Assembly (NCBI GenBank): GCA_963678675.1
Contig: OY783194.1
Span: 16,315,421-16,379,420, forward strand
From: Xiphydria camelus
Lineage: Eukaryota > Arthropoda > Insecta > Hymenoptera > Xiphydriidae
Direction of reading: 5' to 3'
DNA: 64,000 nt
Of the stretch, positions 21,519 through 30,886 are shown piece by piece (position 1 is the first letter of the stretch; every line of letters starts with the position of its first letter). The translations under genes and the position numbers were made by a program. The notes beneath the pieces are model-generated. The model did not search any database. It saw nothing but the letters and a program-made list of their open reading frames with translations, and was not told the DNA's origin.

Positions 21519-22532
21519 CTATATTCTGAGGTGAAAATTGGCTACAAATTTATTTAGCGCCTTCAGGGCATCTGATTGGAGTTCCGATAAAAAATATTGG
21601 ATTTGATATGGTGGAACGTAACCACTGTCGCAAAGGGGGCGAACTAACAATTCTCTGTGGCAGTCGTAGAGGGAACAGTTCCAGAAGACATGGTTCAGGT
21701 CCTCGTACTCATAACCACATCTGCATGAGGCAGATTCAACCACTGTTATGCGCGCTAGCGAGTGAGCGAGATGATAATGATTGGAACGAGCTCTATTGAT
21801 CCACACGATGGCGTTACGCGCGAGCTTAAGCCCCTTATACCATGGCCTCCTAACACCCTTATGGTATAAATCGAAATACTCTTTGCCTTTTTCTTCGCCC
21901 ATCCCTTTTACGAGCTCTGTGGTGTTGTCAAATGATCGTCTTTTAAACTGTTGTCTGAAGTCTGTAAATGGAAGGAGTTGAGAAAGATCAGGCCCCACGG
22001 TGGTGGCCTCCCTGGCCAGACGGTCAGCCTCCTCATTGCCAGCAATTCCCATATGCGATGGCACCCAATAAAATTTCAAGGAAACGGAGGGGTTCCGGAT
22101 GGTTTCGAACTTATTGATTTTTTCTTGAATATCCAAAATGTGTTTATTTACTTTTATGTTAATGCTTGGGTACTGTAAACACTAAAGCGCACTAAGAGAG
22201 TCACTAACAATGACGAAGCTTTTGTCAAAGTGAGATGAGGCAATGTCCATGGCTCTACTTATAGCCAAGCACTCTGCATTAAATACGGAAGAGGAGGGAC
22301 TGATACTTAGGGATTGGGCTATTTCGAGGTCGGGACAATACCACGCGACGCCAACTGATATCCCATCCATGGGCTTGCTACCATCGGTGAATATTTTTAT
22401 ACTATCGAGGAGATAGGATACGTAAGGGATATTGGGATTGGGCAGAACATCGAGCAACGTTTTTACATTTTTTCCTGCCTCAGTATCAATAGGAATTGTT
22501 ACTATTCCAGTTGAGTAGTCGTGTAAATACAT
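21519..22532 (-). pseudogene. non-LTR retrotransposon RNase H and C-terminus
   Basis: The segment 22532-22182 has KIFTDGSKPMDGISVGVAWY, VFNAECLAISRAMD and IVSDSLSAL, the Asp/Glu/Asp sites of RNase HI. The segment 22136-21519 continues with FYWVPSHMGIAGNEEADRLA, the fourth catalytic region, then a C-terminal CRCGYEYEDLNHVFWNC Cys/His motif. A frame change lies between them near 22150-22180. RNase H downstream of RT is typical of the I group and its relatives. Confidence 0.85.
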
Positions 22533-24080
22533 AGGGTACTTATATTAAACGAGCGTAGTCGGTTAAGGCAATCCTTCACCTCCCTGATACACTTAAAGAT
22601 AAGTCGTCGTTTATGGTGAGGGGATGAAAGGTTAATAAACATTTGGTTTATGTATGACGAAACCTGGAGTTCATTGTTAGATAGTATTTTAATAAGGTAT
22701 GAGTTGCCCAAATATAAAGCTCTTTCCATGTGAGTACAAAGCTTGCTTTCAGCAAGAAGTATGTTCACTGGGGTTGATGCGCGATATCCAAGGCATAGTC
22801 TGATTGCGCTGTATTGGAAACGTTCGAATCTTAATACTCGAGTTTTTGTGGTGGGAGAGTAGACATAGATGGCATACTCGAGAATTGATCGGACAAAAGC
22901 CTTCTAGAGGAGAATCAAGGTCTCTGGGTCAGATCCCCACCAGGTCCCTCTAAAAAATTTCACAATATTTAAAGCCTTGAGAGCACACTTTTGTACCTTG
23001 TCTAGGTGGGATTTAAAGGTTAATTTATGATCAATAAGAACTCCCAAGAACCGAGCGACCTGGGTAGACTGAATCCTAACCCCGTTTAAACAAATCGCAA
23101 TGTCAACAGGGGGGTTCCTTCTCTTGTTTACATGAAGTAGCTCGGTTTTGGTAGGAGAAAGCTCCAAGTCAAGCTGCTGAAGATTGTTTTTTACCTTATT
23201 AATAGCTGCGGTGGTGTTATTAAGTCCTTTGGGTAGTTTTTTAAGACTGCAGAATAAAGATATATCGTCTGCAAATTGGTTAGCTGTCACCTCAGCTGGT
23301 ATATCTTTGACTATATCGGACACGTAGATATTGTACAACAAAGGGGGTAACACCCCGCCTTGGGGAACCCCCTTGGAGACCCTGAGAGGTGTTGAGTTAT
23401 AGGAGGAGATTACTGTACGTTCGAGTGTTAGGGATTTAACGAGGCTGATCAAATTACTGGGACAGCCAATCGAAGCTAATTTATGAGTCAGCGTTTGAAT
23501 GTTAACATTATGAAATGCAGACTTAACGTCCAAAAATACTACCAGGCTTTCTTTACTCTTGGCTAGGTTAAGGTCGGCATGTACCAGAAGATGGGTCAGA
23601 TTGTCGTTACAGGATCGCCCATTCCGAAACCCACTCTGAGACGAGGGGAGGATTTCCTGCGATTTAATCCACCATTGTAGTCTATTTTTCACCATTGTCT
23701 CGATTAATTTCGCCAGACAGGAGGAAAGAGCAATAGGGCGAACTCCAGAGCTGCCCCCCCTCCCTTTGGTATGAAATGTATAATATGTACTGTACCGACC
23801 AGGAAGCTGGAAATCTCCCACTCGTGTACATTTCATTATAAATGTCCAATAATATTAATCTCCATTTGGGAGGTAGCTTCTGGAGAAGCCCGTAATCGAC
23901 TCCATCCGGACCCGGTGCTGACCCAGGAGAGCGAGAGTCCAACGCTAGGTTAAACTCCAAAAAACTAAATTGGGCTTCAAAAAAATCATTGCGTGGGTAT
24001 AGAGGAGTCTGGAAGGTACCTGGTTGGACTACAGCAGAGCTGATGGAGGTACTCCGGAGTTAACAGCGAATATTAATCCT
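22502..24080 (-). pseudogene. non-LTR retrotransposon reverse transcriptase (I/Jockey-like), 5'-truncated
   Basis: Minus-strand ORFs 23960-23682 and 23836-22904 give APGPDGVDYGLLQKLP, RPIALSSCLAKLIETMVKNR, GFRNGRSCNDNLTHL, FLDVKSAFHNV, SKGVPQGGVLPPLLYNIYV and the catalytic ANQFADDISLF. A frameshift lies at a C-run near 23750. A connecting segment (22768-22540) leads to the RNase H. No endonuclease domain precedes the RT, so the copy is truncated at about 24.1 kb, as is common after incomplete reverse transcription. Confidence 0.88.
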
Positions 24081-24193
24081 ATTGTTAGGGCATTCGAAAT
24101 TGCCCCAAATAGCTGTACTCTGCACTTTCGTCTTACGAACTGAGCAAATTGCAGATACCTACATGGAATTTTCCGCGATTATCGATACGATAC

Positions 24194-24429
24194 TGTAAGG
24201 CAGTGTGCTCGACCGCCGCCGCGCGCGCTGTGGTCGAGACTACGTTCGAGCACGTTCTTGAACGTAGCGACGTCCGGCAGTCTGCTTCCGGCCTTATTCG
24301 AGGCAGCGTCTCTGCGCTCGAGAGCGTCCGCCTTTTCCTTTGTTCTTCACCAATATACCTGTGAGCACGTCTTCACCCCAGTCTCGGCTCTTTCTTTTTT
24401 GTCTGACGACCAGGCCTTCCATTCCTACA
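24194..24429 (+). mobile_element. 5' LTR of Ty3/gypsy element 1 (236 bp)
   Basis: Begins TGTAAGGCAGTGTGCTCGAC and ends CATTCCTACA. A 236-bp copy lies at 35708-35943. ATAC precedes it (24190-24193) and also follows the 3' LTR, giving a 4-bp target duplication. Confidence 0.93.
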
Positions 24430-25763
24430 ATTTCAGAAGTGCGATACGGGAAATTGATAGGTTTCATTCCGGGATACCACCGGGATATTTCGGAAGACCA
24501 CCGAAATCATTCCGGGATACCACCGGGATATTTCGGGAGACCACCGGGACGGCTGGGGAAAGATTACGCGAAACGAGCAATTTTTTTTACGGACGACACT
24601 CACTTTACGGTCAACAGTGACTTACGTTAATTCGCGCATCGTAATTATGTGATCGAGAGCGTGCGCGAATCGTTTACGAAACGACTTATGGATTTTATGA
24701 ACAAGCATCGGGCTTAGTGCGGTAAAGTCGCGATTTACCGGTGTGCAGCTACGGTACCACGGAAGTGAGCGGAAGTGGTAGCGGTCGCCATGTTTTGTAG
24801 AGAAGAAAAGTTACGCTTCAGCGCTCCCGCTCACTTCCATCGGAAAAAGTTTTGGCGCATTTTATGAACGATGTCGAGCGGTGTGAACCGATGTGTCGAA
24901 TTCCGTCTGTCGTGCCACGGAACATCTTATATTTTATGTATTATTACGAAAAAAATTACATTTTCTTGCCACCGGCAATCGTAAAACAATCTGTTACCAT
25001 ATCAGTACCTGAGAGCTGAACAGTATTAACTCCATTTTTTCGTACCTGTATTATTTCTTCATTCTGCTATTTTCAATGTAAAATTCACTGTTGTCCAGTG
25101 TTATCTCTGGTTACAAAATGTTGTGTTGTTTATATCAATACCTCAGAGCTAAACAGTATTATTACAATTTTTTTCAAAAACCGTATTATTTCCTCATTCT
25201 GCTATTTTCAATGTAAAATAGCAGAATGAGGAAATAATACGGTTTTTGAAAAAAAATGGTGTTAATACTGTTTAGCTCTGAGGTATTGATATAAACAACA
25301 CAACAATTTTTTTTACGGACGAGACTCGCTTTACGATCAACAGTGACTTACGTTAATTCGCGCATCGTAATTATGTGATCGAGAGCGTGCGCGAATCGTT
25401 TACGAAACGACTTATGGATTTTATGAACAAGCATCGGGCTTAGTGCGGTAAAAAGTCGCGATTTACCGGTGTGCAGCTACGGTACCATTGCAAGACGTAG
25501 CATCGCGATTACGAGAAACGAAGCAATCCGTGTTCGTTCGCGATCAATCGGAAAATCCAGTGTCCGCCATCTTTAAGTGAGTTTGACCACGATACGTCGT
25601 TCGGGAACCTTCTCCGCCATTTTAAGTGTGCGTAGCCAGGAGGCGTCCTTCGAGAACCGTCTCCACGCAACACCGCGATCCACGAAGAGTTACCGACGGC
25701 AAGACCTGTCGTACCGACACTTACCGACTACCGCGACCACACTTTACGACGGTGACAGGGCAA
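24430..25763 (+). other. leader of gypsy element 1, with minisatellite and a split duplication
   Basis: Two copies of a unit of about 40 bp (CATTCCGGGATACCACCGGG) lie at 24467-24550. A segment of about 185 bp at 24578-24763 recurs at 25304-25490 on the other side of the hairpin MITE. No primer-binding site could be assigned with confidence after the 5' LTR. Confidence 0.7.
24766..25303. mobile_element. hairpin MITE, copy 2 (right end truncated)
   Basis: Nearly identical to 18450-19027 from AAGTGAGCGGAAGTGGTAGC through the hairpin. The match stops at AAACAACACAAC, where sequence duplicated from the left flank begins. The terminal ACATTTTGTAACCAGAG part present in copy 1 is absent. Confidence 0.85.
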
Positions 25764-26426
25764 GATGGCAGCACCCGACGAATTTACAACGTCCCAACTT
25801 AGAGAGAAACTGAGGTCCCGCGATCTACCAACCACCGGATTAAGAGGCCGACACACCCCGTCTGGAAACACCCGAAAAGTTGTCGCGGCTGTAAAGCGAT
25901 AGTTCCAACATGGTGCATAAGAACCTTTTGTACTTTTCGCCACCACACTTAAAAAACATAAATCTAGGGCCCTATAGAAAAAAATAAATAAATTTCTTTG
26001 TTGTAATCCATCGGCGACCTCACAAATATACCTATATTTTGCAAGTTGTAAACGCGGAAACAATCAAAGTATTGAAATGAATTCTTCTATGGGACCCTAA
26101 AATAAACCTTGTACAAGGTACTACCACCTTTTGCACGAAAGATTTCTGAAAGCCCATTGCAGAAAACCTTTATTTCAAACCTATTACTCGTCTACTTTTA
26201 TCAGCCGAGTAATGCTTCCATCTAGCGTCTTCACTACGTACGGACTGCGGGGTTGTCAGATTTGTCTCCGCCACGAATAGCAGAATATCGTCGGTCTTAT
26301 CACGTAAGGGCGTATCTCACAAGGGGACCCCGGCAGATGTCAAATCGATTTTGTCTTGAAAACTTCTTGGAATAGCGTCGCGCGCGTGTTCCAAGTGTCT
26401 TCGGGATTGGCGTGCATAATGTTACC

Positions 26427-26499
26427 AATGCTTCGATAGCGCAACGGTTAAGTTGCCGGGCTGGGAGTCTCGATGTCGCGGGTTCAAGTCTTGTCGGGT
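26427..26499 (+). pseudogene. tRNA-like sequence (SINE head or tRNA pseudogene), left arm
   Basis: A-box-like TAGCGCAACGGTTAAG and B-box GGTTCAAGTCT are spaced as in a tRNA, with a CTGGGAG anticodon-loop-like stretch (GGG, proline-type if real). The anticodon and T stems hold mismatches, so an intact tRNA gene is not supported. A T-run follows at 26501. Confidence 0.5.
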
Positions 26500-27033
26500 T
26501 TTTTTTTTATTAACTTTTTTCATTCGATTATACAATCCCTTCTTGTTATAGAAAGTGGTTTACATTATCGAATAAAATAAAAGTTTCAATTGTTTTTATA
26601 GTTTTACGTTATTTTTTCTTCCTCGTTGAGGTGAACTAATATTATTGCCAACCAGGCCGTTTTTCGAAAATGTCAATGAAATTTGCTTTCCCATAACGCT
26701 TTTAAAGTGTAAATGTGCGTGTGGCAAAGTTCCATTCGTCAAATGTTCATGGTGTCAAAATACGGTGTGCTTCAAATGTTTTTTCGACAATTATTATCCA
26801 AAAAATCGTGTATAAAATCTTCGGCAGCCAAAAATTCCCATGACGAAATGTAAGAATAAAAAATGCAACGATGCTTCCAACTGTTCTTTCTAATAATATT
26901 GGTTCACCTACACGAGGAAGAAAATAACGTAAAACTATGAAAAAAATTGAAACTCTTATTTTATTCGATAATGTAAACCACTTTCTATAACAAGAAAAGG
27001 TTGTAATCGAATGAAAAAAGTTAATAAAAAAAA

Positions 27034-27106
27034 ATCCCAACAAGAATTGAACCCGCGACATCGAGACCCCCAGCCCGGCAACTTAACCGTTGCGCTATCG
27101 AAGCAT
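27034..27106 (-). pseudogene. tRNA-like sequence, right arm (inverted copy)
   Basis: On the minus strand this repeats the left-arm tRNA-like segment with a few substitutions (CTGGGGG loop, GGTTCAATTCT B box). It is there because it lies in the second arm of the foldback unit. Confidence 0.5.
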
Positions 27107-28007
27107 TGGTGACATGACGTACGCCAATCCCGGAGACACTTGGAACGTGCGCGCGACGGGGTATCCCGGTCTAAACGGGAGCGAGCCATGCTCTCGCCAT
27201 TGAGGCCGGCGTAAGACCTAACCTAACCGGACCGTGTCCACACTGCATGCATTCGGCAACATCGCTAACCTCGCGTAGCTCCACCCCCTTCTAGCGTTTT
27301 GACATTACCTCGTCTCACCGCTGCCCCGCAGGAGAAACTAGTGGGCCTGGTATGTCGGCCTCTTAAAGCAGACATTGATCTCAAGATTAATGGAGGATGA
27401 TCCGGAGGGTAACTGGATGCACGAGGAGGACCCCGATAAAGATGGAGCCAGCCAGGACGAGGGTCGAAAACATCTGGACAGCGACAAACTCGAACTGATG
27501 CGATACGAGCTCGACATTATGCGTCGAGAACGGGACGTGGCGCAACGAGAAGCGGCCCTAGCCCAACGTACACTGGAGTTGGCCAATGCGGCAATTCCAC
27601 CACCGAATCGGAGCTTGAAGGATGACTTGTGGCGACATCTCCAACCGAGGGACGCGACTCCAGCACAGCCACAATTACGGGCCGACGTCAAGGGTGTCGG
27701 AGTGATTAGGAAAATTCGACGGATCGAATCGCTACTTCGATGACTGGGAGAAACAAGTCTGACTCGTCAAATGGCTCTTCGCAGTGGACGAATCAATTAT
27801 GAAGATCATTATTAGCTCGAAGCTAAAAGGCAAAGCAGATCGGTGGTTCCGTTCAAAATCAAAGCATACGGCGATGACACTCGTCGAACTGCTCACGGCA
27901 ATGCAAGAGGCATTCGATCTCCGGCCAAGTAAAGTGGATCGATTCAAGAAGTTCGAGCTTAGAACCTGGCAAACAACGGAATCGTTCCACAACTACTACC
28001 ACGAGAA

Positions 28008-28302
28008 ACTTATTTTTTGTCACTCAGTGTCAAATACTCGGTTTCATGGGCGTCCTCGACGCATGTGAAATCATCTTTCACACACCAATTCGTGAAAAGT
28101 TGCGCGGTGCGTGAAATAACCTGCGCAGTGCGTGAAATCGTCAATCTCGTGTTTGACACTTAGTGACAAAAAATAGAATTCGTTATTCGGTTGTTTCGCG
28201 CCGTTCTAACGAGTGTGATTGCCGTACTCGCTTCGCTCGTGCGGCAAACTTCACTCTCGTTAGAAACAGCGCTTCACGCCCTAATAACGAAAATAACTAT
28301 TG
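28008..28302. mobile_element. foldback element of about 290 bp, copy in gypsy 1 gag
   Basis: Runs from TTTTTTGTCACTCAGTGTCA to AACGAAAATAACTATT. Internal inverted pairs (GTGTCAAATAC/GTGTTTGACAC and CTAACGAGTGTGATTGCC with its inverse) allow two hairpins. Almost the same sequence is in the 5' LTR of gypsy 2 (37214-37506). Confidence 0.85.
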
Positions 28303-28546
28303 GGTAACTTGGTGCCGATCGATGAAACCGACTTACAATTAGTAGATTACTTAGTGGACGGAATACCAGATCAGACGTTGCGCAATCAGGCGCGAATGCA
28401 GAACTTCAAGTCAGTAAAAGACTTGCTTAACTGTTTCCGAAAGATCAAACTTACGGATCACGGAAAGGCGGATAACTCAGTTGACAGGACGAAACTGGAA
28501 GCCAAGCCGCCAAAGAAGGATGACAGCGTCAACAAACCAATGAGGT

Positions 28547-29062
28547 TGGCTGGGCAAAACTGAAGCAGATTGCGCCACCGAGCCAAACACCCGCGGTCAA
28601 ATTTAAACGATTATAATACATTATTAATACTGCACTAATGTGACTGGTAAAAAAATTGGTAAAAATGAATTACGGTGATTTGAAAGTGGAGTAGTTGAAG
28701 GAATTATTAGTTGGTCTTAACGCTAAAACTGGTGGAAGAAAACAAGATTTGATTGAAAGGTATTTTGATAATATCTAAATTCCATGCCTACTATGAAGTA
28801 GGCTGCCATATTGATATATCGATACCATCGATACCTTACTTTGAAAATTTCGTAAGTACAATTTTTGAAAAAAATGCCATTTATAGCTTACTGTTTTCAG
28901 ATTTTAAACCTTAACATAGTAAGTTATAAATGGCATTTTTGTCAAAAATTGCACTTCGAGGTTTTCAAAGCAAGGTGTCGATATTTCAAATCAGGCGGTC
29001 AAAAAGGGTGTTTAGCTCGGTGGCGCCGAAGTTTATTTCCTCGACCACCAGCCAACCTCATT
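28547..29062. mobile_element. THAP/SAP-family element in gypsy 1, between gag and nucleocapsid
   Basis: Ends GGTTGGCTGGGCAAAACTGA and CCACCAGCCAACC are those of the 20331-21185 element in reverse. Shared inner blocks include GAGCCAAACACCCGCGG and the TTATAAATGGCATTTTTGTC repeat. Both flanks are gypsy coding sequence. Confidence 0.85.
28664..28779 (+). pseudogene. SAP-motif ORF remnant inside the THAP/SAP-family element
   Basis: ATGAATTACGGTGATTTG opens MNYGDLKVE, a stop, then LKELLVGLNAKTGGRKQDLI and ERYFDNI, a SAP-like helix-turn-helix pattern. A single TAG replaces the expected Glu codon. This copy keeps the SAP part, whereas the copy at 20331-21185 keeps the THAP part. Confidence 0.55.
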
Positions 29063-29791
29063 AAGTGCTACAACTGCAACAAGACCGGGCACAGATTAAA
29101 GGAGTGCAGGAAGCCTCGACGAGAACGAGGATCGTGTTACAACTGCGGCGAGATGGGACACCTGGTCAAAAACTGCCCGAAACAAGAACCAAAGGACTCG
29201 AAGAAGACGGAAGAGAAACCGCAAATAACTAACGTTTACGAAGACTCAGCGGAAGAAGACAGTGTCGAACACCGAAAATTCGTAACGTATGAAATAAAAG
29301 ACTCTAGTTTGAAGCGAGTGTTATGTTTAGATACGTTGCTCGACACGGGTAGTCCGATTAGTTTCGTAAAAGAGCGATTTATCGAGAAACAAGGGCTTCT
29401 CCCATTAGATACATCAAATCGCAATTATTACGGGTGTAACAGAGCACAATTAGATTTCTTAGGAAAAGTTTACGCGACGATCTCTATTGGAAACATTACG
29501 AGAGACAACATTAGAGTTTACGTAGCACCGGAGAACACATCGCTGACGCCAGTTTTACTGGGTCAGGATACATTACGCAAATTTGGAATTCGATTGACGT
29601 TACCGACGAATGACGATAATTGGCCAGACATTATGCACGTTAATGCAATTGAGAGCGAGAATCACTTAGTCGACGATTTAAAGATAAACTCAGAGATGCC
29701 TCACGCAACAAAGGTCGAATTAAAACAAAAATTTAAACAATTATACGTAGATTACCCGAGACCGTCGGAGCTAAGACTAAAGCCGAATTAA
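29063..29791 (+). pseudogene. gypsy element 1 nucleocapsid zinc knuckles and protease
   Basis: CYNCNKTGHRLKEC and CYNCGEMGHLVKNC are two CX2CX4HX4C knuckles. The protease follows with LLDTGSPISFVKERF (catalytic DTG) and VLLGQDTLRKFGI. The frame runs to a stop at 29791, after which the RT continues in another frame. The 5' end of the displayed ORF (28865-29062) belongs to the inserted element, not to gypsy. Confidence 0.9.
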
Positions 29792-30600
29792 AATTACGAT
29801 TAGAAAATCCAAGACAGTTTTTCTGTACTCCGCGCAAACTCGCTTACAACGAAAAAGTACAACTCCAGGTCATTTTAGACGACCTATTAGGAAGAGGGTA
29901 TATTCGGAACAGCGACTCCGAGTTCGTATCGCCTATAGTCTTAACGAAAAAGAAAAACGGAAAAATGCGCATGTGCATAGATTTTCGCGTTTTGAATAAA
30001 GCGACCGCGAGAGATAACTATCATATGCCTCTTATCGAAGATCAATTAGCAACGGTTGGAAACAAAAAGTACTTTATGGTATTAGACTTAAAAGACGGGT
30101 TTCACCATGTTCACGTTGCGCCAGAATCGGTTAAATACACATCATTTGTAACCCCATTAGGCCAATATGAAAGGTTAAGAATGCCTTTCGGGCTACGTAC
30201 AGTACCCGCGACATTTCAGCGCTATATAAATTCGATTTTTTCCAAGTTTACGAGGGCTGTCAATATGGCCATTTACATGGATGATCTATTGGTGGCCACT
30301 CAGACGATTAAGCACCACTTAGAGATTCTCGAACGAGTATTTAAGACGCTTTCAGAAAACCTCCTGAACTTACGAATTGATAAATGTTATTTTCTTCAAA
30401 CACAGAAGTAGAATACCTCGGTTATTCGATTTCACAACAGGGCATAAAGCCAACAAAGAGTGGCATAGAAGCAATTTTAAGAGTTCGGACTCCCAATAGT
30501 ACTCGCGACGTACGGAGCAATCTCGGACTTTTCTCGTACTTATCGAGAACTTCGCAACGATTGCCAAACCTCTATACGACTTAACGAAGACGAACGCGAC
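29765..30600 (+). pseudogene. gypsy element 1 reverse transcriptase
   Basis: Contains SPIVLTKKKNGKMRMCIDFR, LDLKDGFHHVHV, TSFVTPLGQYERLRMPFGL and the catalytic AIYMDDLLVA. A frameshift near 30400 moves the frame to EYLGYSISQQGIKPTKSGIE, and another near 30560 leads into the connection/RNase H region. It is inactive through frameshifts but otherwise conserved. Confidence 0.9.
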
Positions 30601-30886
30601 GTTTCATTTCGGACAAAAGGAGTACGAAGCTTTTCAGACACTCAAGACCAAGCTTACGGAAGCCCCTGTCTCTCTTAGCAGTATATAACCAAAACGACTA
30701 TACCAAGTTACATTGTGATGCAAGTTCAGCTGGTTTCGGAGCGACTCTTAAGGCCCGCCGCATATTGAGCCCAGACCACGCACGGCACACGTACAGCGCA
30801 CACCCAACCCATCTCGTCCACGTCCACGTTTTTATTCCCTTACCGCATATTGAACCCAGTACTGGCCCACACTAGCAGCTCGCAGC

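Larger units (their letters stand above)
26377..27157. repeat. foldback unit with tRNA-like sequence in both arms
   Basis: Arms 26377-26635 and 26905-27157 are inverted copies: GTCGCGCGCGTGTTCCAAGT on the left, its inverse with few changes on the right, reaching CCTCGTTGAGGTGAAC near the centre. Each arm contains the same tRNA-like segment. It is embedded in the TTAA-flanked insertion. Confidence 0.85.
25844..27362. mobile_element. 1.5-kb TTAA-flanked insertion in gypsy gag
   Basis: TTAA is duplicated at 25840-25843 and 27363-27366. The ends GAGGCCGACA and TGTCGGCCTC are inverse copies. Taking the insert out with one TTAA restores the gag frame across the SAP motif, which supports the boundaries. 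TTAA preference points to a piggyBac-type mover. No transposase is encoded. The interior holds the foldback unit at 26377-27157. Confidence 0.85.
25764..28546 (+). pseudogene. gypsy element 1 gag, interrupted by two insertions
   Basis: The start codon at 25764 opens MAAPDEFTTSQLREKLRSRD, a SAP-like DNA-binding motif often found at the N-terminus of insect gypsy gag. The ORF is cut at 25843 by a TTAA-flanked element and resumes in phase at 27363 with ISRLMEDDPEGNWMHEEDPD and a heptad-like ERDVAQREAALAQRTLEL segment. After a frameshift near 27700 come DWEKQV and GKADRWFRSKSKH. A foldback insertion (about 28008-28302) then interrupts it before PIDETDLQLVDYLVDGIPDQ and RNQARMQNF. The last part ends against the SAP/THAP-family element at 28547. 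Confidence 0.85.

Noticed and set aside
26427..26499. Intact proline tRNA gene
   Set aside because: Stem mismatches and an uncertain acceptor stem; only A- and B-box similarity is supported.
28865..29062. N-terminal extension of the gypsy 1 zinc-knuckle ORF
   Set aside because: These bases belong to the inserted THAP/SAP-family element and are read through by chance.
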